A DNA stretch of 64,000 bases from Oopsacas minuta. Taxonomy: Eukaryota; Porifera; Hexactinellida; Lyssacinosida; Leucopsacidae. The notes under the pieces are model-generated. The model was not told the DNA's origin, made no database searches, and saw only the letters and a program-made list of their open reading frames with translations. Each line of letters begins with the position of its first letter. Position 1 is the stretch's first letter. The DNA lies in NCBI GenBank assembly GCA_024704765.1, contig JAKMXF010000343.1, forward strand, positions 434,001-498,000, given 5' to 3'. Positions 1-12,408 of the stretch are shown one piece after another. The position numbers were made by a program, and so were the translations under genes.

Positions 1-3000
1 TCCAATATATGCAACGAAAACTATAATGTATAATACCATGAAACGAGGAATATCCTTGGAGAACACAGCTTTAACCGTATCAATGTATGCACCTAAAGAT
101 GGGATAATTCGTGTATATTTCAGCAAAGAAATCGTGAAGCCGATGAAAGAAAGTGAAGCAAAAAGCCAAGCAATATTTGCATACTGGAATCTGATGCCGA
201 AATACAAATAAAACGATAATATTCCCAGCAAGTCTGTCGGGCTATCATAAATGTATTGGAGTGTTGCTTGTGGTAAATAGAACATTCTCCTGTTTAGGAT
301 AGGGAAAATCTGTCTGAATTTTTTCACCCACTCCAGCGTGAGGATGAAACAGTTTGTTTGATCCTTCAAATTCTCACCTTTTTCTAATTCATCAAATTTC
401 ATCATTTTGAAAGTTTTAAATTCCTGAAGTGTCAAATTTTTCTGCTTCACTAATCTCAACCAACCATACGCAAACTCAATGAACTCACTCACTGTCAACA
501 AACACACATACACCCATGAGAAAGTTTCACAAGCTAATCGGACATTTGAACCTATTTGAGTTATTTGGAAGGTTTTCAAATCATGATCACATTCATAAGA
601 TGCGATGAAGAGAGCTGCCGAAAGCACTGCTAAAAACACGAAGTAAATAAGGAAAGAAAGTACATACCAGATCCGATAGAAATTGAGTTTCTTCTCAACA
701 GTCTTTTTCACAACAGGATGTTCACGTAGTTCCTTATCATTACAATCAACTAGTTTATGCAATAAAGATGGTAGTAAATGAGAAAAATGTTTGCTGAATG
801 GTGATTCGCCTTTTGCATTGATGTCAAGCATTAGTGCTTTACAATGTACTTCTGTTCCCGATTTAGTTTCCACGCACATACGATTGAAAATAGTTTTCAA
901 AATGTCATATTGTTCATCTTCCAAAAATTCGTGATATATCTTCGCTCCTTCATCAAAATATTCCATGGGTACTCGCTCAATGAATGTCGTTAATACAGAA
1001 TCATGGGATTTCCTTTTGGCAATGCTTATGGGAGTTTCTTCATCTACATTTTCAGCTTTGAGCTGTTTGAATGCTGTTTCTATCTGAGCTTCTCTCAGTA
1101 GAAAATCTGCACATTTATAAGAGTTTTGAATAGCAATAATATGCATTGGAGTATTATTCTCATTATCTTCCCGATCCAAACTAACTTGAAATTCTAATAG
1201 TAACTCCAATATATGTGGATAGTCGTTTCCAAGTGCTATATCTATTGGTGTTTTACAGACGGCGTCTTTTTCATCAGCTCTAGCTCCGTATTCTAGAAGT
1301 ACTTTAAGAATATTTCTGTCATTCTTCTTGGCTGCAAAATGTATTGCTTTTTCTCCAGTACTATCAACTGGTAACTCTGGATCAGCTTTGAAATTTAGAA
1401 GTGCTTTAACGCAATCTCTATAGCCCCCTCTTATTGCATAGTATAACGGTGTGTTACCATCACTGTCTCTTGTATTAGGATCCATTCCATTATCTTTTAT
1501 CAGAAAACTAAATTTTAAGAATGTATAAAACAGTTTCATTGAAATTTGTAACTGGGGATATCTAGCAAAAATCCATCAAAAATCATTGATCATATTTATG
1601 ATAATTATTACGATTACAGGAAAAGTTGTATTTAATTACAATCGGTTACAATTTTATTTTGGAATCTATGAAATATCAGATATCTACTTTTCTATAATAT
1701 ACTGTCAAGTTACCTGATAAGATGTAACTGTCCTCCATTAACAGCTGAATGTAATGCACTAGTTTGCATGTGACGTTCATCCCATAGTGTAGCTTTATGT
1801 TTAATTAGAAGTTTCACTAAATCCTTATGACCTGATTTAGAAGCATTATTTATAGCGGTACATGTTGATTTCTCACTTTTGTAATTAGGATCATTCCCTT
1901 CAGCTAACATATAACATGCTAGGTCTGTGTATCCTCTCTTTGAGGCTAGATTGAGGGGTGTCAATCCCTGATCACTTTCAAAATTAAGGCTAGCCCCTTT
2001 GCTGACAAGAAAAGTAGCTAAATCTACCTTGTTTCTCTCAGTAGCAGAGGATAATAGGATTCCTAGTTGATCATTCTTCTCCTCATCGTCACTGTAGCAA
2101 TTTAGCAAAACCTGGAGAATAAAGTCACATACAATAATATGATCTACTATATGTCTCTTGAAAATTTGCCAAAACCAAGTACGTGTTTATTACTATTAGA
2201 ACAATTGATGGTGGACAAAACTTTTGCTAATTATTTTCTACAAATGAATACACTTTATTAAGACTTATATTTTTGTAATTTACCATATTTACAATGGGTA
2301 ATCTTACCTCAATTGTTTCCTGTTTGGTTGCTAATTCTGTAGGCCTTTTGCCTTTCTTATTCACTGCCGATAGAACATCTTTCAGCTCTTCTACTCGCTG
2401 TACTCCTTTCTCCATTTGGCTTACAATAATCATTTCTAACCCTGTGACGTCATTATTCATGGATGCAATATGTAGTACATTATTTCCATATCTATCTTTA
2501 ATTGAAATATCTGCACTACTGTCGAGTAGAAGTTCCATTATGGAATAATCTTGTTTATTAGTCGATAAATGTAGTGCTGTTTCTTTCGTCTCATTGATAA
2601 GATCCAAGAGTTCACCACCTATGGTGCAACTAAGTTCATCCCTCGAATCTCTGCTTAAACCTCCCCAAGTGAAAGTGCGTTTAACTGGACCTGAGATGAG
2701 ATATAAGTTGAATAGAGTCTCATTGATTATAAATATGTGTATATGTATAAATACAGGCGATTCCGTTTATCAGGCTCATATCATTTAGATTATACAAACA
2801 CGTTCGGTAAATCGGGAAACTTGCTTAATTCATACTTGTCAACTTTCCCAAGATTTTCATATGCAGGATGTAAAGCGAAAAGTTCACAATTCTAGCGAAA
2901 ATAAATGATATTTCTTGCTATTTTCTAATAAAGTACAGGGGAAGATCATAGTATTTAATTTGCGCTTCTAAGGAATTTTGAAAATCCCGGGATCTCGAAA

Positions 3001-5052
3001 TAAATAGGCATGGTAATAGTACTATGTATGTTAATTCTGACAAATATCCTGCGAAAAGTTCTACTCCACTTAAGCGGAATCCATTATAAATCATAAACAC
3101 ATTGTTACGTATAAAATTACCTATGCTAGCTGAAGTAGCCCTTCGTTGTTCAATTGCTTCTGGCACATTTTCTACAATAGCTTGTACTGTTTCTGTATTT
3201 TCTGCATACACGGCTGTGTGTAAAATACTATCTCTTCTCCCCATTTCATCACTTCTCAAATCTAACGGAAACGTTGGATTCGTTGTTTGTAACAGTTTTT
3301 TCATTGTTTCATTATTTCCATACTTTGCACATATGTGTAGCAAGCTCTCATGATCTGTAAGCTTTCTAGAATATTACAAATATCAATAATAATATACGTA
3401 TATTAATCAATTCATATTTTCTACGAATTTCTATGGAATTCTAAATGAAATGACCAATTTTTGGGTATTGAAAATGTGTGATTTATTAATTATTCACATT
3501 ATTCAAAAATATTCTTAAATAATCATTCGTTTGATGTTTTTACAGTGAATTATTAATTAAAACAAGATTCCACCAAATATTCCATTTGGAAATAAATGTA
3601 AATTTGTATATAAAATTTCAGAGTTTTTCTCAAACTTTATTTAAAAATTGGTATAAAATAACTATTTTGAACTCACTTTTTATTGATGGAAAATGGATTA
3701 GAAAGGACTGATTCGAGTATAGTAAACTGAGTAAATGCTTTCTGCATCAATTCAATATCTCCTGCGAGCACAAGATTCCGCATAAATGTATTAATCCTAT
3801 CTTTCTTCCTTTGAACTGGTTTCCAGAAATTATTCGTCAAACGTTGGAATTGATTTTTTTCAACAACATTTGTGAACAATCCTGGTAAATTCACAAATTT
3901 TATCTCTAAATTATTAATTTTCTCTCCAGCAACGATTTGGGGAGCTTCATCGCCCTCACTCGGTATATAAAGGTAAAACTCCCTCTCATCTTTCTTCATA
4001 AATCTGTCCAGCCCGAATCTACCTGTAGCTGAGACAATAGATGCCTTAGGTACTAAATTGTTGTATGGAGGGGTAGTAATGTCTACTAATGAAGAAGTAT
4101 TTCCTTCTTCAGTGGAATCATCTGACTTTAATACTTTGTCATTGTCGTATCCTAGAAATGTATACCATTAAATTTGTATAACTCGGAGAAGACACACCCC
4201 TCGAGAAACAAAAATTAGTAGTACGTACGAATGTCCTATCCGAATATTATTTTCCTTTGAATATTTGCAAAATACTATTTAATCTAACTAGCCAGAATAT
4301 GTGAAATAATCTATAAGTCTATACTTACCCAGATTACTGAACAGGACATTTATGCTTCCAACACCACCTTTAGCTCCATCTGATTCTGAACCTGTAGTAG
4401 TTATTTCTTGAAATTCAAACCATTCAGGTGCTAGATGGGAGAGGGTTAATTAATGAAAACAGAAATAATGAGTTAGGTGGCCGGGCATAAATTATTGGGT
4501 GTTCTCTCTAAGCAATCAGAAGGCACAGTACCATCCACTATGTAGATGATTTATTGGATTACTTTATTCTTTCCAGTTTTCATTATTGTGAAAATTCAAA
4601 TTGGTCATTTCCCTAAAGGTTTTTCAACAGTTTACAATATCAAATATTGGCCTGAGCTGGAGGTATACAAAAATTCGATTGCGTTGTGAGATAGCAAATA
4701 TATTCACAAAATTGCAAAAATTTCAAACGGGTCTGACTGTTACATTTATGTAACCAGAAATTCCACATCGCATAATACAAACAACAAAAGGTTCGAATTA
4801 CGGTGGGACCTTCATAAACCCGATACTCATTGGACATGAAAATTTGTCGGTTTAGCATATTGTCTGGATAATTATGTAGATGAAAATAGTTTGTATGTCG
4901 GAAGCTATTTCAGATCAGAAACACTGTCGAATTATAGAGGTCTCCCGGATTATATAAGTGTCAGTCTATGCAAGTTACAAAGTATATTAATTGAACTTAC
5001 ATTGTTTTGATTTTGGGCTACCGCTATCTTTTGAGAAATTTGACGCTTGCAT
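1..5052 (-). CDS. TRPA1-like ankyrin-repeat cation channel (3' end outside window)
   Basis: Seven exons join in phase on the minus strand: 5001-5052, 4329-4430, 3677-4151, 3121-3365, 2308-2690, 1714-2111 and 1-1507 (open at the window edge), giving 1054 codons so far. About 250 residues of low-complexity and unique sequence come first. A long run of ankyrin repeats follows, with typical pieces such as ESLLHICAKYGN, ETALHLSTN, GNTPLYYAIRGG and NNTPMHIIAIQNS. Hydrophobic segments then begin (FYRIWYVLSFLIYFVFLAVL, S1-like), with four or five segments before the cut edge. Many ankyrins followed directly by a six-helix channel is the TRPA layout, a plasma-membrane cation channel often gated by irritants or temperature. 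The pore and C-terminus lie outside the window. I placed the start at the only ATG in the first exon (5052); an upstream coding exon cannot be excluded. Confidence 0.8.
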
Positions 5053-5070
5053 ATCTCTTTCACCAGTTAG

Positions 5071-8000
5071 CTGTAATATAAAGTTAAGTTAGTTGTTAAA
5101 TTTAAATGAAATTTGTTGTATTTATACTAATCATTGAAAAGTGCTTTCAATATTATTTTCATTAACGGTGTTGCATTACAGGTACTTTGGGAAATTTTTG
5201 AAAAGATGTTAAACTTCACAAATACCAAAAACTGTATGTTCTCTTGGATAATTTTCAATAAAATTTCAATCTTTTTTAGAAAATTTCCAAAAGTTAGCCG
5301 TTATCGCCAAAAACTGAATTTATGCACATTTGACGTCATAGTTGACACCTTTTTATGGTTCTTGGACGTAAAACATTACGGGACATTAATACAGCTAGTA
5401 ATCGTATCAGACGACATTAATCCTTTTAAGCAATGCAAAGAGCAAAAGAACATACAAAGTATCCACCATATAGTGAACAGGATTCAATAGAATTCTCGGG
5501 ATAGAACTCGGAGAGGCCAGCCACAGGATTTGTTTTGAGGGGGCCTGGTGGATTTTAGGGGAGGCACAGTCTCTAAAATCTATTCAGTTTCCCACTATCC
5601 CTTGGTATAATTCTAGAGATAACTTCTGTTATTATAATTGTTTATTTCATTGATGGAATTGATAGCTTAGAATTATGTTGATTTCGAATTAGCAATTTCT
5701 TTAAAGCTACGATCAATCGAGAAGAATATTGCCATTATAAGTGGATCCTACCCATAGTGCAATACCGTTAAGTTATGACATTCTAAATAACAATTATCAT
5801 TACCAGCTCATCATTCTACACAACTTGTACGTATATGATTCTTTCCAATGTTAATGCAATTGAAATAGGGATATATTATCAGAATTATAGCCACGTGTAA
5901 GCATTGCATTATAATAAATATATTTAGGAAATACACACAAGCCGTGTAACATATTCCATTGTCTCCACGAAGTGTAACAGCCCCATTATTTTTATATTGC
6001 AAAAATTTCCCAAAGCGTCACATATGGAGGGGGGAGATCAAATTTTCGGGATCTTCGTGTTACATTACGTTTGAACAAGCGCTAAGAAATGACATTATCA
6101 ATTTACATATCGTTATATAGATATATTTATATCACTTAGTATATTCGTAGCTTTATAACTCTATAGCTCTAGTAATCTTCATTAGATTTGTTAGTTTGAG
6201 AAATAGTGAGTAGTCCCTTAAATCGTACGCTCAATAATCCGAACAAATAATATCTATTTTGCCCAACATCATTATTCGGAATAGCGAGGCCTTGTATTCT
6301 ACATTCGATACTTTGAAGATACAAAGACCACAGAGTTTATTATATATGATATCATACAAGTAAATTTGAAAGATAATTATATGATATTACCATTTCCAGT
6401 TTTCAGTATTTAAACACAAAGGTATAGTATAAAGAATATTTTTAAGAGATGGCTTCTTTTGTGAATATTTCTTTATAACATACGTGCATACTCTTTAATT
6501 TAGTATATCTGGCATAACTCTGGTTTGCACCTTTCACAATCTATTATAGAATATCACAAGTTTAATGTTTGTATTCATAGGTTATTATGTGTTTTTGTGA
6601 CGTGAAAAACTGTACGTGTACGTAGATATCAATGGAAACTAGAAATACGTACACGGGATGAAAGATATCAATTTTAAAGTTGTACAGTGTAATCTCCACA
6701 AATGGGGCTTGTGGAAACGGGGAACTTCTGGAAACAGAGTGAGTTAGGCAAATTCCTAATCCCATGCAAATGAGCCTCCACAAACGGGGAAACGGGTAGC
6801 ATTTTCGGCGTCCCTAGCACCCTGTTTGTGGAGGTTACAGTGCAGTGTAGGGTTTGTGACGAAAGAAATGTAAAAATCCAATTGACTTACCGGTAGCTAG
6901 CTTCGGGGTTATATTGTACAATGAACTCTCGTACAAAGAAGTGTTCATGACCCCAGCTTTATTCGTTATAAATTGAGTAAAATCTGCTACTTTGAAGGTA
7001 TAGGGAAAAGAATCTTTATTGTAGTACTTGTGTAAGATTCTTGATATAGACTTAACTATTCAAATCTGTAGATAATTAACATGTACATGATAGAACTATC
7101 CGTAATTCGATATTATTACGGGCTTGTGACTTGTTTTGTTGCTAGGCTAGTTGCATAGGAATTAAGCTAGCCTAGCCAAGAATGAAATCAAAAGTCCATA
7201 TCACATATGTTACGATTGTATGGAAAAGTTCATAAGTCGAGTTGTGGTTTACACTGTTGCACTAAGCTATAATCTCATCAAACGCTTATTTGTATTAGGT
7301 CATACAATAACAAATGGATTTGATGTATCCAAATTTCAAAGGTGTAATTGGTAGTAATGAAAAAATATGAGAGGTTTGCTGGTCAGAGCTGATTGTCACG
7401 CTATTTTAAATTTCTTTATTTTAGCTTATCTATAAAATACAAATAATATCCTTTACACCAATTATACAAAGCAAATTATACTTGTGATTAATAAAAACAA
7501 AATTCTATCTGGGAAGTGGTGAGTAATGATTCTAGGAATTTCCTGACGAATCATACAATTTTGTCAGTAGTAATACATCAAAATGCAGATGATTTAATTA
7601 GCTAGTGTATTACCTGGAATATACACTGGAGAAATCTAACACACATATTATCATCCTAGTAATATTTTAGTTTAATTCTGACACAATTTGCCCCCAAATA
7701 TGCCTCAGGTTTGAATGGTTGCCTGTAGTTGCTTAGGAACACTGAACGAATCTCAAATTTCAAATAATATTCGCGGTTTCGTCATGCACTAAAGCCACAG
7801 TTTGGAGGGAAATAGCTACATCACTCATAGCTTGAGTAAAGTTGAGTGTAGGACTCATCTTTCCATCTCAATGGTGCAAACAGCGACAGCTTACTTACCT
7901 TGTAACCAGCTGGGAGTTAATATAATCTAGTTGTATAATGTGAATTTATAATTTGGTTGTAATCTGCTCTAGATGAAATAAGCAATGAATAGGCAATTAG

Positions 8001-8279
8001 GTAATCATGTTTGCGAATTTCTTAAACATCATTTCTTTTTAAAATATAGATTAGAGTACAATATTTCTAACTTTAGTGTGATAAATACATTCATTCTTCT
8101 TCAGTTTTGGTGTGTTAATTAATTAGTAATTCAATATACGTAAAACTGCTGTGTATACAAATAATAATGTATGATAAGAGATCTATTATAATTGATGTGG
8201 TAATATATTTTGCAACTGAAAATAGCTTACAGAATATTGTATTAAATATGCCATTCCACATGTGAGAACACCAAATATG
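5071..8279. other. Non-coding stretch upstream of the TRPA-like gene
   Basis: No supportable gene. The open frames here (for example 5134-5490 plus and 5811-6002 minus) are AT-rich, lack domain-like composition and have no exon partners. The stretch contains the 6685-6842 MITE. A piece at about 6892-6948 (minus) has a good GTAAGT donor and could be a 5' untranslated exon of the channel gene, but its reading frame does not join the first coding exon. Confidence 0.5.
6685..6842. mobile_element. MITE, 158 bp, CAGTGTAATCTCC-type termini
   Basis: The left end reads CAGTGTAATCTCCACAAA. The reverse complement of the right end reads CACTGTAACCTCCACAAA, so the terminal inverted repeats differ at about two positions. 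There is no coding capacity. A second copy of similar size and ends lies at 18472-18636 inside an NHL pseudogene. No convincing target duplication was found, so the superfamily is unassigned. Confidence 0.6.
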
Positions 8280-8801
8280 TACAGGCAGCCCTTGCCGTTC
8301 GCGGGGGTTACGTTCCTGAGAATTGTTGCGAATGGCAAAATCGCTAATTGCAAGACGTTAGTTCAATGAGAATAGTGGGGTTACGTTCCTAGATTACAAA
8401 ATGACAAACAATAAGCGTTACTATATATGATCGGAATGTATAATTAAGCAATAATTATGAGTTCTAAAAGGTTAATTGTATTCACTGAGTTATAAATATT
8501 ATTTGTGTGAGCATAAGAGGGTAAAACTTGTTTATGTTTAATAAGAGAAGTTTCTGTTTTTACGTGATTAAAATACCACAAAAAAGCTAGATATGTTGAA
8601 TTAGATAAAATTTCCAATCTAAGTGGGCTGTTTATCGAGAAAAAAAACATTTTACCATAGTAATACATACAAAATATAAAAAACTGACATAATTCGTAAC
8701 AAAAACCGCGAATAATCGAGGGAATACATCGCGAACGATAAAACGAGACACAAAATATTTCCACGAATAATCGAAACAGCGAACGGCGAGGGCTGCCTGT
8801 A
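8280..8801. mobile_element. MITE with TA target and CAGGCAGCCCT termini, 522 bp
   Basis: TA dinucleotides flank inverted ends. The left end begins CAGGCAGCCCTTGCCGTTCG and the reverse complement of the right end begins CAGGCAGCCCTCGCCGTTCG. TA flanks fit the Tc1/mariner/pogo superfamily. The longest internal frame (8444-8764, minus) shows no transposase features. Partial relatives lie at 22805-22895 (left end only) and about 49440-49904 (right end only), so this is the best-preserved copy in the window. Confidence 0.75.
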
Positions 8802-9417
8802 GCTAGACTTTAGTGGATTAACTACAGTGGACGACCTTTGGGAGATGATCAGTGTCTTTATTTACAATTTATTTGGTTGTTGGGGTAGATTTTATTTGTA
8901 CTAGAGATCACAAACCCATAGGGAGGGTATATGATGTATAACACAATTGTTAACCATATTCGTACCAACGATATTCATCTGTAATTGTTGTAAGACCAAT
9001 GCATTCCTACCTCATATGCGTTCTCACTATATTGAGTAGGTTCGATCTAGGTTCCGGTTCCATTCTCTGAGCAGGAACTGTAACCATTTGGAGGCGGTCT
9101 TCTACATCGTTCCAATGTTACAATAAGAAGATTATTAGAGAACTCTCTACAAATTTTTATAACTGATAGCTAATTCAGCATCGCAACAAATTATATACAA
9201 GGAATGTGGGTAGTTATAATTGGAACTAATTTGTATGTTGAAAGCCATTTGACCTAACACATCCGTAATTCTGTGAGACAATAGCCTCGTGGTAGAATTG
9301 AAGGAAATTTGATCTGTTGAAGCATTATATCCCACCATTTTACATCTGAGTAATTAACTAGTCTGGATATAAATACAGTCTGTAAATGAGGCTAATCAGG
9401 AACAGAACAACAAACAA
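8802..9417. other. Intergenic, nothing recognised
   Basis: AT-rich spacer between the 522-bp MITE and the first NHL pseudogene. The minus-strand frame 9147-9338 has no recognisable content. Part may hold the old promoter of the pseudogene. Confidence 0.4.
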
Positions 9418-10515
9418 ATGGCGAACAGATACATGGAAGAAATTCATATGTAGCTTTCGAAAAAGTGGAACAACTAATCCATTCCACATTCGAGGAGATC
9501 ATTAGAGTAGCGACCAAGAGGAGAGATCAACTGCTTGTCCAGCTGAATGATAAGAAGCAGAACTATTTGAAGAATGAGCAGATAAGGCAGAAACAATTAG
9601 CAAATCTGGAGAAGCTAATCAAACAATTGAATGAGACTAGCATCCAACAAAATACCATCGTGAAAGTCCAAGAGGAACAAGTGAAAAATTTAGAAGAAGA
9701 AAAGAAGAAATACAGAGATCCAACACCTATCCTAATCCCTACCTTCAATACTGAGGGTCTATACTCTCTCCTACAACAACTGGAGAAGTTGGGGTCTATT
9801 CAGGATATTGCTATACCCTATAGAAATGAGATTGGGCCAATAGAAGGATTAGGGAGGATGGCAAAATGAAAGAAGAATTGGATACCCCTCTTGGACTAGC
9901 TCTAGATAGAGAGAAGATCTATATAGCAGATTCAGGTAATAACAGAATACAGATCTTCTCTACAGAGGGTAAGTTCGTTCAAGGATTTGGTAAGGGGCAG
10001 CTATGTTCTCCATACGGTATAGCATTATATAACGAATGGGTGTTTATAAGTGATTGGGGAATTGATTCTATATTTAAAGTCTCTAAAAGAAATTACAAAT
10101 TCATTAAGAGTGTTAAAGGAGGTGTTAGTGTCCCTCGTGGTCTAACAACTGACACAAACGGAGAAGTGTTAGTTGCAGATTCTTTTAATAATAGAATTGC
10201 AGTATTCAGCGGTGATTTAAAATATATCATAGAAATAGGAAAAGACAAACTTATAAACCCCTGTGACGTCAAAATAAATAATAATTTGATATTTGTAGCA
10301 GACAAAAATGAGATTAATAATATACACAAATTCTCTAAATCAGGTGATTTGTTGCAAAGTTTCATAAAATTAGATGATGGAAGAGACTGTATTTTTATGT
10401 GTTTCGATTTGTATAATAATATTCTAATTAGTGATTGTTGGGGGAGTTGAATTCAGCTAGTTACTAAAGATGGACAGCTAATACACAAATTCAAGTTGTT
10501 GTTCCTACAGGAATA
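9418..10515 (+). pseudogene. Coiled-coil NHL-repeat gene, decayed copy 1
   Basis: The conceptual protein begins MANRYMEEI, has a long coiled coil (EQLIHSTFEEII through EEEKKKYRDP), then NHL repeats such as DTPLGLALDREKIYIADSGN, FSSPYGIAL-like and TDTNGEVLVADSFNNRI. It is broken at least three times. The frame shifts about ten codons after the ATG (near 9450). A TGA at 9867 separates coiled coil from NHL, which continues in another frame from ATG 9866. A TGA at 10448 interrupts the last repeat, and related sequence (TKDGQLIHKF) continues beyond it. The architecture matches the intact gene at 28356-29588, which lacks RING and B-box domains. Sequencing error is unlikely to explain three lesions in about 1.1 kb while neighbouring genes read cleanly. 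Confidence 0.75.
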
Positions 10516-10594
10516 GTTGTTAATAATAACTCTAATATTATTTGTGGTAGTTCTGTTTCCGTGTTTGTATATTCTTAAGTTATTATATTCACAT

Positions 10595-10935
10595 TTTTAT
10601 TAATATGTTTATGTTTGTTCGTTATCAAGGAACAGATTTATTGAATGCTATTTCATACTTACCAATCACATGTAACTGTTTCCCTGGATTTCAATTGTAT
10701 AAACAAGAACTGTAATATGAATTATCCATCTTTTAAGAGCTAAATAGCCATAAATATCCAATATTTCCCTAAGTTTAGTTACTTTTCCCCATGGATCATC
10801 TAAGGATTCCTGAATGGTTGGTAAGTAAGTTATTTTGAATTAGAATTTCTCAATTCTGGGATGTCGCATAACTATACTTTTATCGTGTTTACCAAGAAAG
10901 TAAACATATTTAGTTCTATAAACTTGACTAAATAT
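10595..10935. repeat. Dispersed repeat split by a small insertion
   Basis: The halves at about 10612-10655 and 10833-10935 resemble one continuous repeat at about 42480-42610 and a third, weaker copy at about 15490-15640. Shared landmarks are TTTGTCCGTT-TCAAGGAA, TTTCTCAATTC and GTCGCATAA. The 10656-10832 insert carries short inverted ends (ACTTACCAA and TTGGTAAGT), so it looks like a nested element. Confidence 0.45.
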
Positions 10936-10939
10936 ATCG

Positions 10940-11412
10940 AATATGTTGAAGATAGAGACAATAAAAGAATACAGATCTTCTCTAAAGAAAGTATGTTAAT
11001 TCAAGAATTTGGTAAGTGGCATCTAGATAATCCGTACGATATTGGATTATATAACGAATGGGTGTTTGTAAGTGATCGGAGACTAGATGCTCTACTTAAA
11101 TTCTCTAAAACAAAATTACAAACTACTTAAGAGTGTTTATTAAGGGAGTTTGTTTCCCTGATGGTATAACTACAGACACAAACGGAGAAGTGTTAATTGC
11201 AGATACATTTATAAATAATATAGAATATATTGGAGAAATAGGAAAAGACAAACTAATATTCCCGTGTAACATCAAGATAAATAATAATAAGATATTAGTA
11301 ACAGACAACAATAAGATTAATAATATACGCATATTCTCTAAATCAGGTGACTTGTTGGAAATTTTCATAAACGATGCATACTGCAAATATTCTGACAAAT
11401 GCAACTGGTTTG
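10940..11412 (+). pseudogene. NHL-repeat gene, decayed copy 2 (5'-truncated)
   Basis: NHL-like pieces run in at least two frames: NKRIQIFSKESMLIQEFG and YDIGLYNEWVFVSD, then TTDTNGEVLIADTF and IFSKSGDLLEIF. They align almost word for word with copy 1 (for example GLYNEWVFVSD against ALYNEWVFISD), so this is a tandem duplicate. The coiled-coil half and ATG are missing, and the frame changes near 11130 after a stop. Confidence 0.7.
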
Positions 11413-12064
11413 TCTGACGAATGCATGCGTCTCAAAAATAGTCGTCAATCTTTCCTTAATTAAGTTCTTTTCAGGGAAAATAAAAATCTCTGTAAAATTG
11501 AATATACATATTTATCCCAGTTATACAACACAAAATAGTTATTCTATAGAATCTATTACAGATTTTTAGATGGCTAAAGCGTAGAATGCTATGGCTAAAC
11601 ATTAAAGATTTTTGTTCGCTCGTTTATGAATTATTAGACCAAGAATATTCAGTGGTGAATATTAAAGCAATTATTATGTGGATATTCATTACAGTGAAAA
11701 TTAATTCCAAGAGTTTGATGTGGGAGGCAAATCGGACAAAATTGGCCTGGCCTAGATTTCTTTTAGAAAGTCGAGTGAATTCATCAAAAATATATATGAA
11801 GAACTCCAAATCATGGAAAGAGATACTGGCAAGGTAACGCCAAGTTCGTTAGCTAATTCGATAAAATGCCATGCCAGTAACGCAACAGATACACCAGCAA
11901 CAACCAAGGGGTGTCAAAATGTTCGTCAACGAGGCGAACCATACTGGACGCAAGAGTTCAAATCCTCGCGTCAAATAGTGGAGATAAATGACAGCACAAA
12001 TTGGTCCAGACCACTTTTGGCTGGCTAAAACTGGCCGGGGAATCATTTTTGGTGTGACTGTTTT

Positions 12065-12295
12065 ATCTTAGACTTTCATGGTAGTATTTTGTCGAATTCT
12101 TGTCTCCATTAGTGGTTTGATCAGCTTCTCCAGATCTTCTACTTGTTTTTGTCTGGTATTTTTCCTTATTTGGATAATCCTCCTTCATGTCAAACAGCTG
12201 GACATGTACGTCATCTCTCCTCGCTCTCCCAATAATCTCCGTAAAAGTTGAATGGATCAGCTGTTCCGGTTGTTCAAAGTGTTTATTGGAATTTC
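12065..12295 (-). pseudogene. NHL-family coiled-coil fragment, decayed
   Basis: Read on the minus strand, this gives EQLIHSTFTEIIGRARRDD and, in another frame, VEDLEKLIKPLMETRIRQNT. These match the coiled coil of copy 1 (EQLIHSTFEEII, LANLEKLIKQLNETSIQQNT). There is an internal frameshift, no NHL part and no start codon. It lies opposite to and 0.7 kb beyond the plus-strand copies, as expected after local inverted duplication. Confidence 0.6.
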
Positions 12296-12372
12296 TTCTG
12301 CGTATTTGCTCGACTTTAATTTGTTTGTTGTCTTGATGTTTATGATGAGTCTCATTTACAGAATATTCGTGT

Positions 12373-12408
12373 CTTTGCTACAATCTTCTTGAGAAGATTG
12401 TAGCAAAG
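12373..12408. repeat. Perfect 17-bp-arm hairpin
   Basis: CTTTGCTACAATCTTCT is followed by TG and its exact reverse complement. GAATATTC, itself a palindrome, flanks both sides (12361-12368 and about 12411-12418). No gene is attached. It may be the ends of a very small foldback unit. Confidence 0.7.

Noticed and set aside
5134-5490. 118-residue plus-strand frame upstream of the TRPA-like gene
   Set aside because: Rich in Phe/Ile/Asn as expected from AT-rich random DNA; no signal peptide, domain or splice context.
6892-6948. Possible first coding exon of the TRPA-like gene (MNTSLYESSLYNITP, good donor)
   Set aside because: Joining it to the next exon at 5070 gives a stop within a few codons, and the frame that would fit has an internal TAG. 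It is at best untranslated.
8444-8764. 106-residue minus-strand frame
   Set aside because: It lies wholly within the 522-bp MITE and has no transposase-like sequence.
11946-11972. GAGTTCAAATCCTC looks like a tRNA T-arm
   Set aside because: No acceptor stem, D-arm or anticodon arm can be drawn upstream, and no A-box is present.
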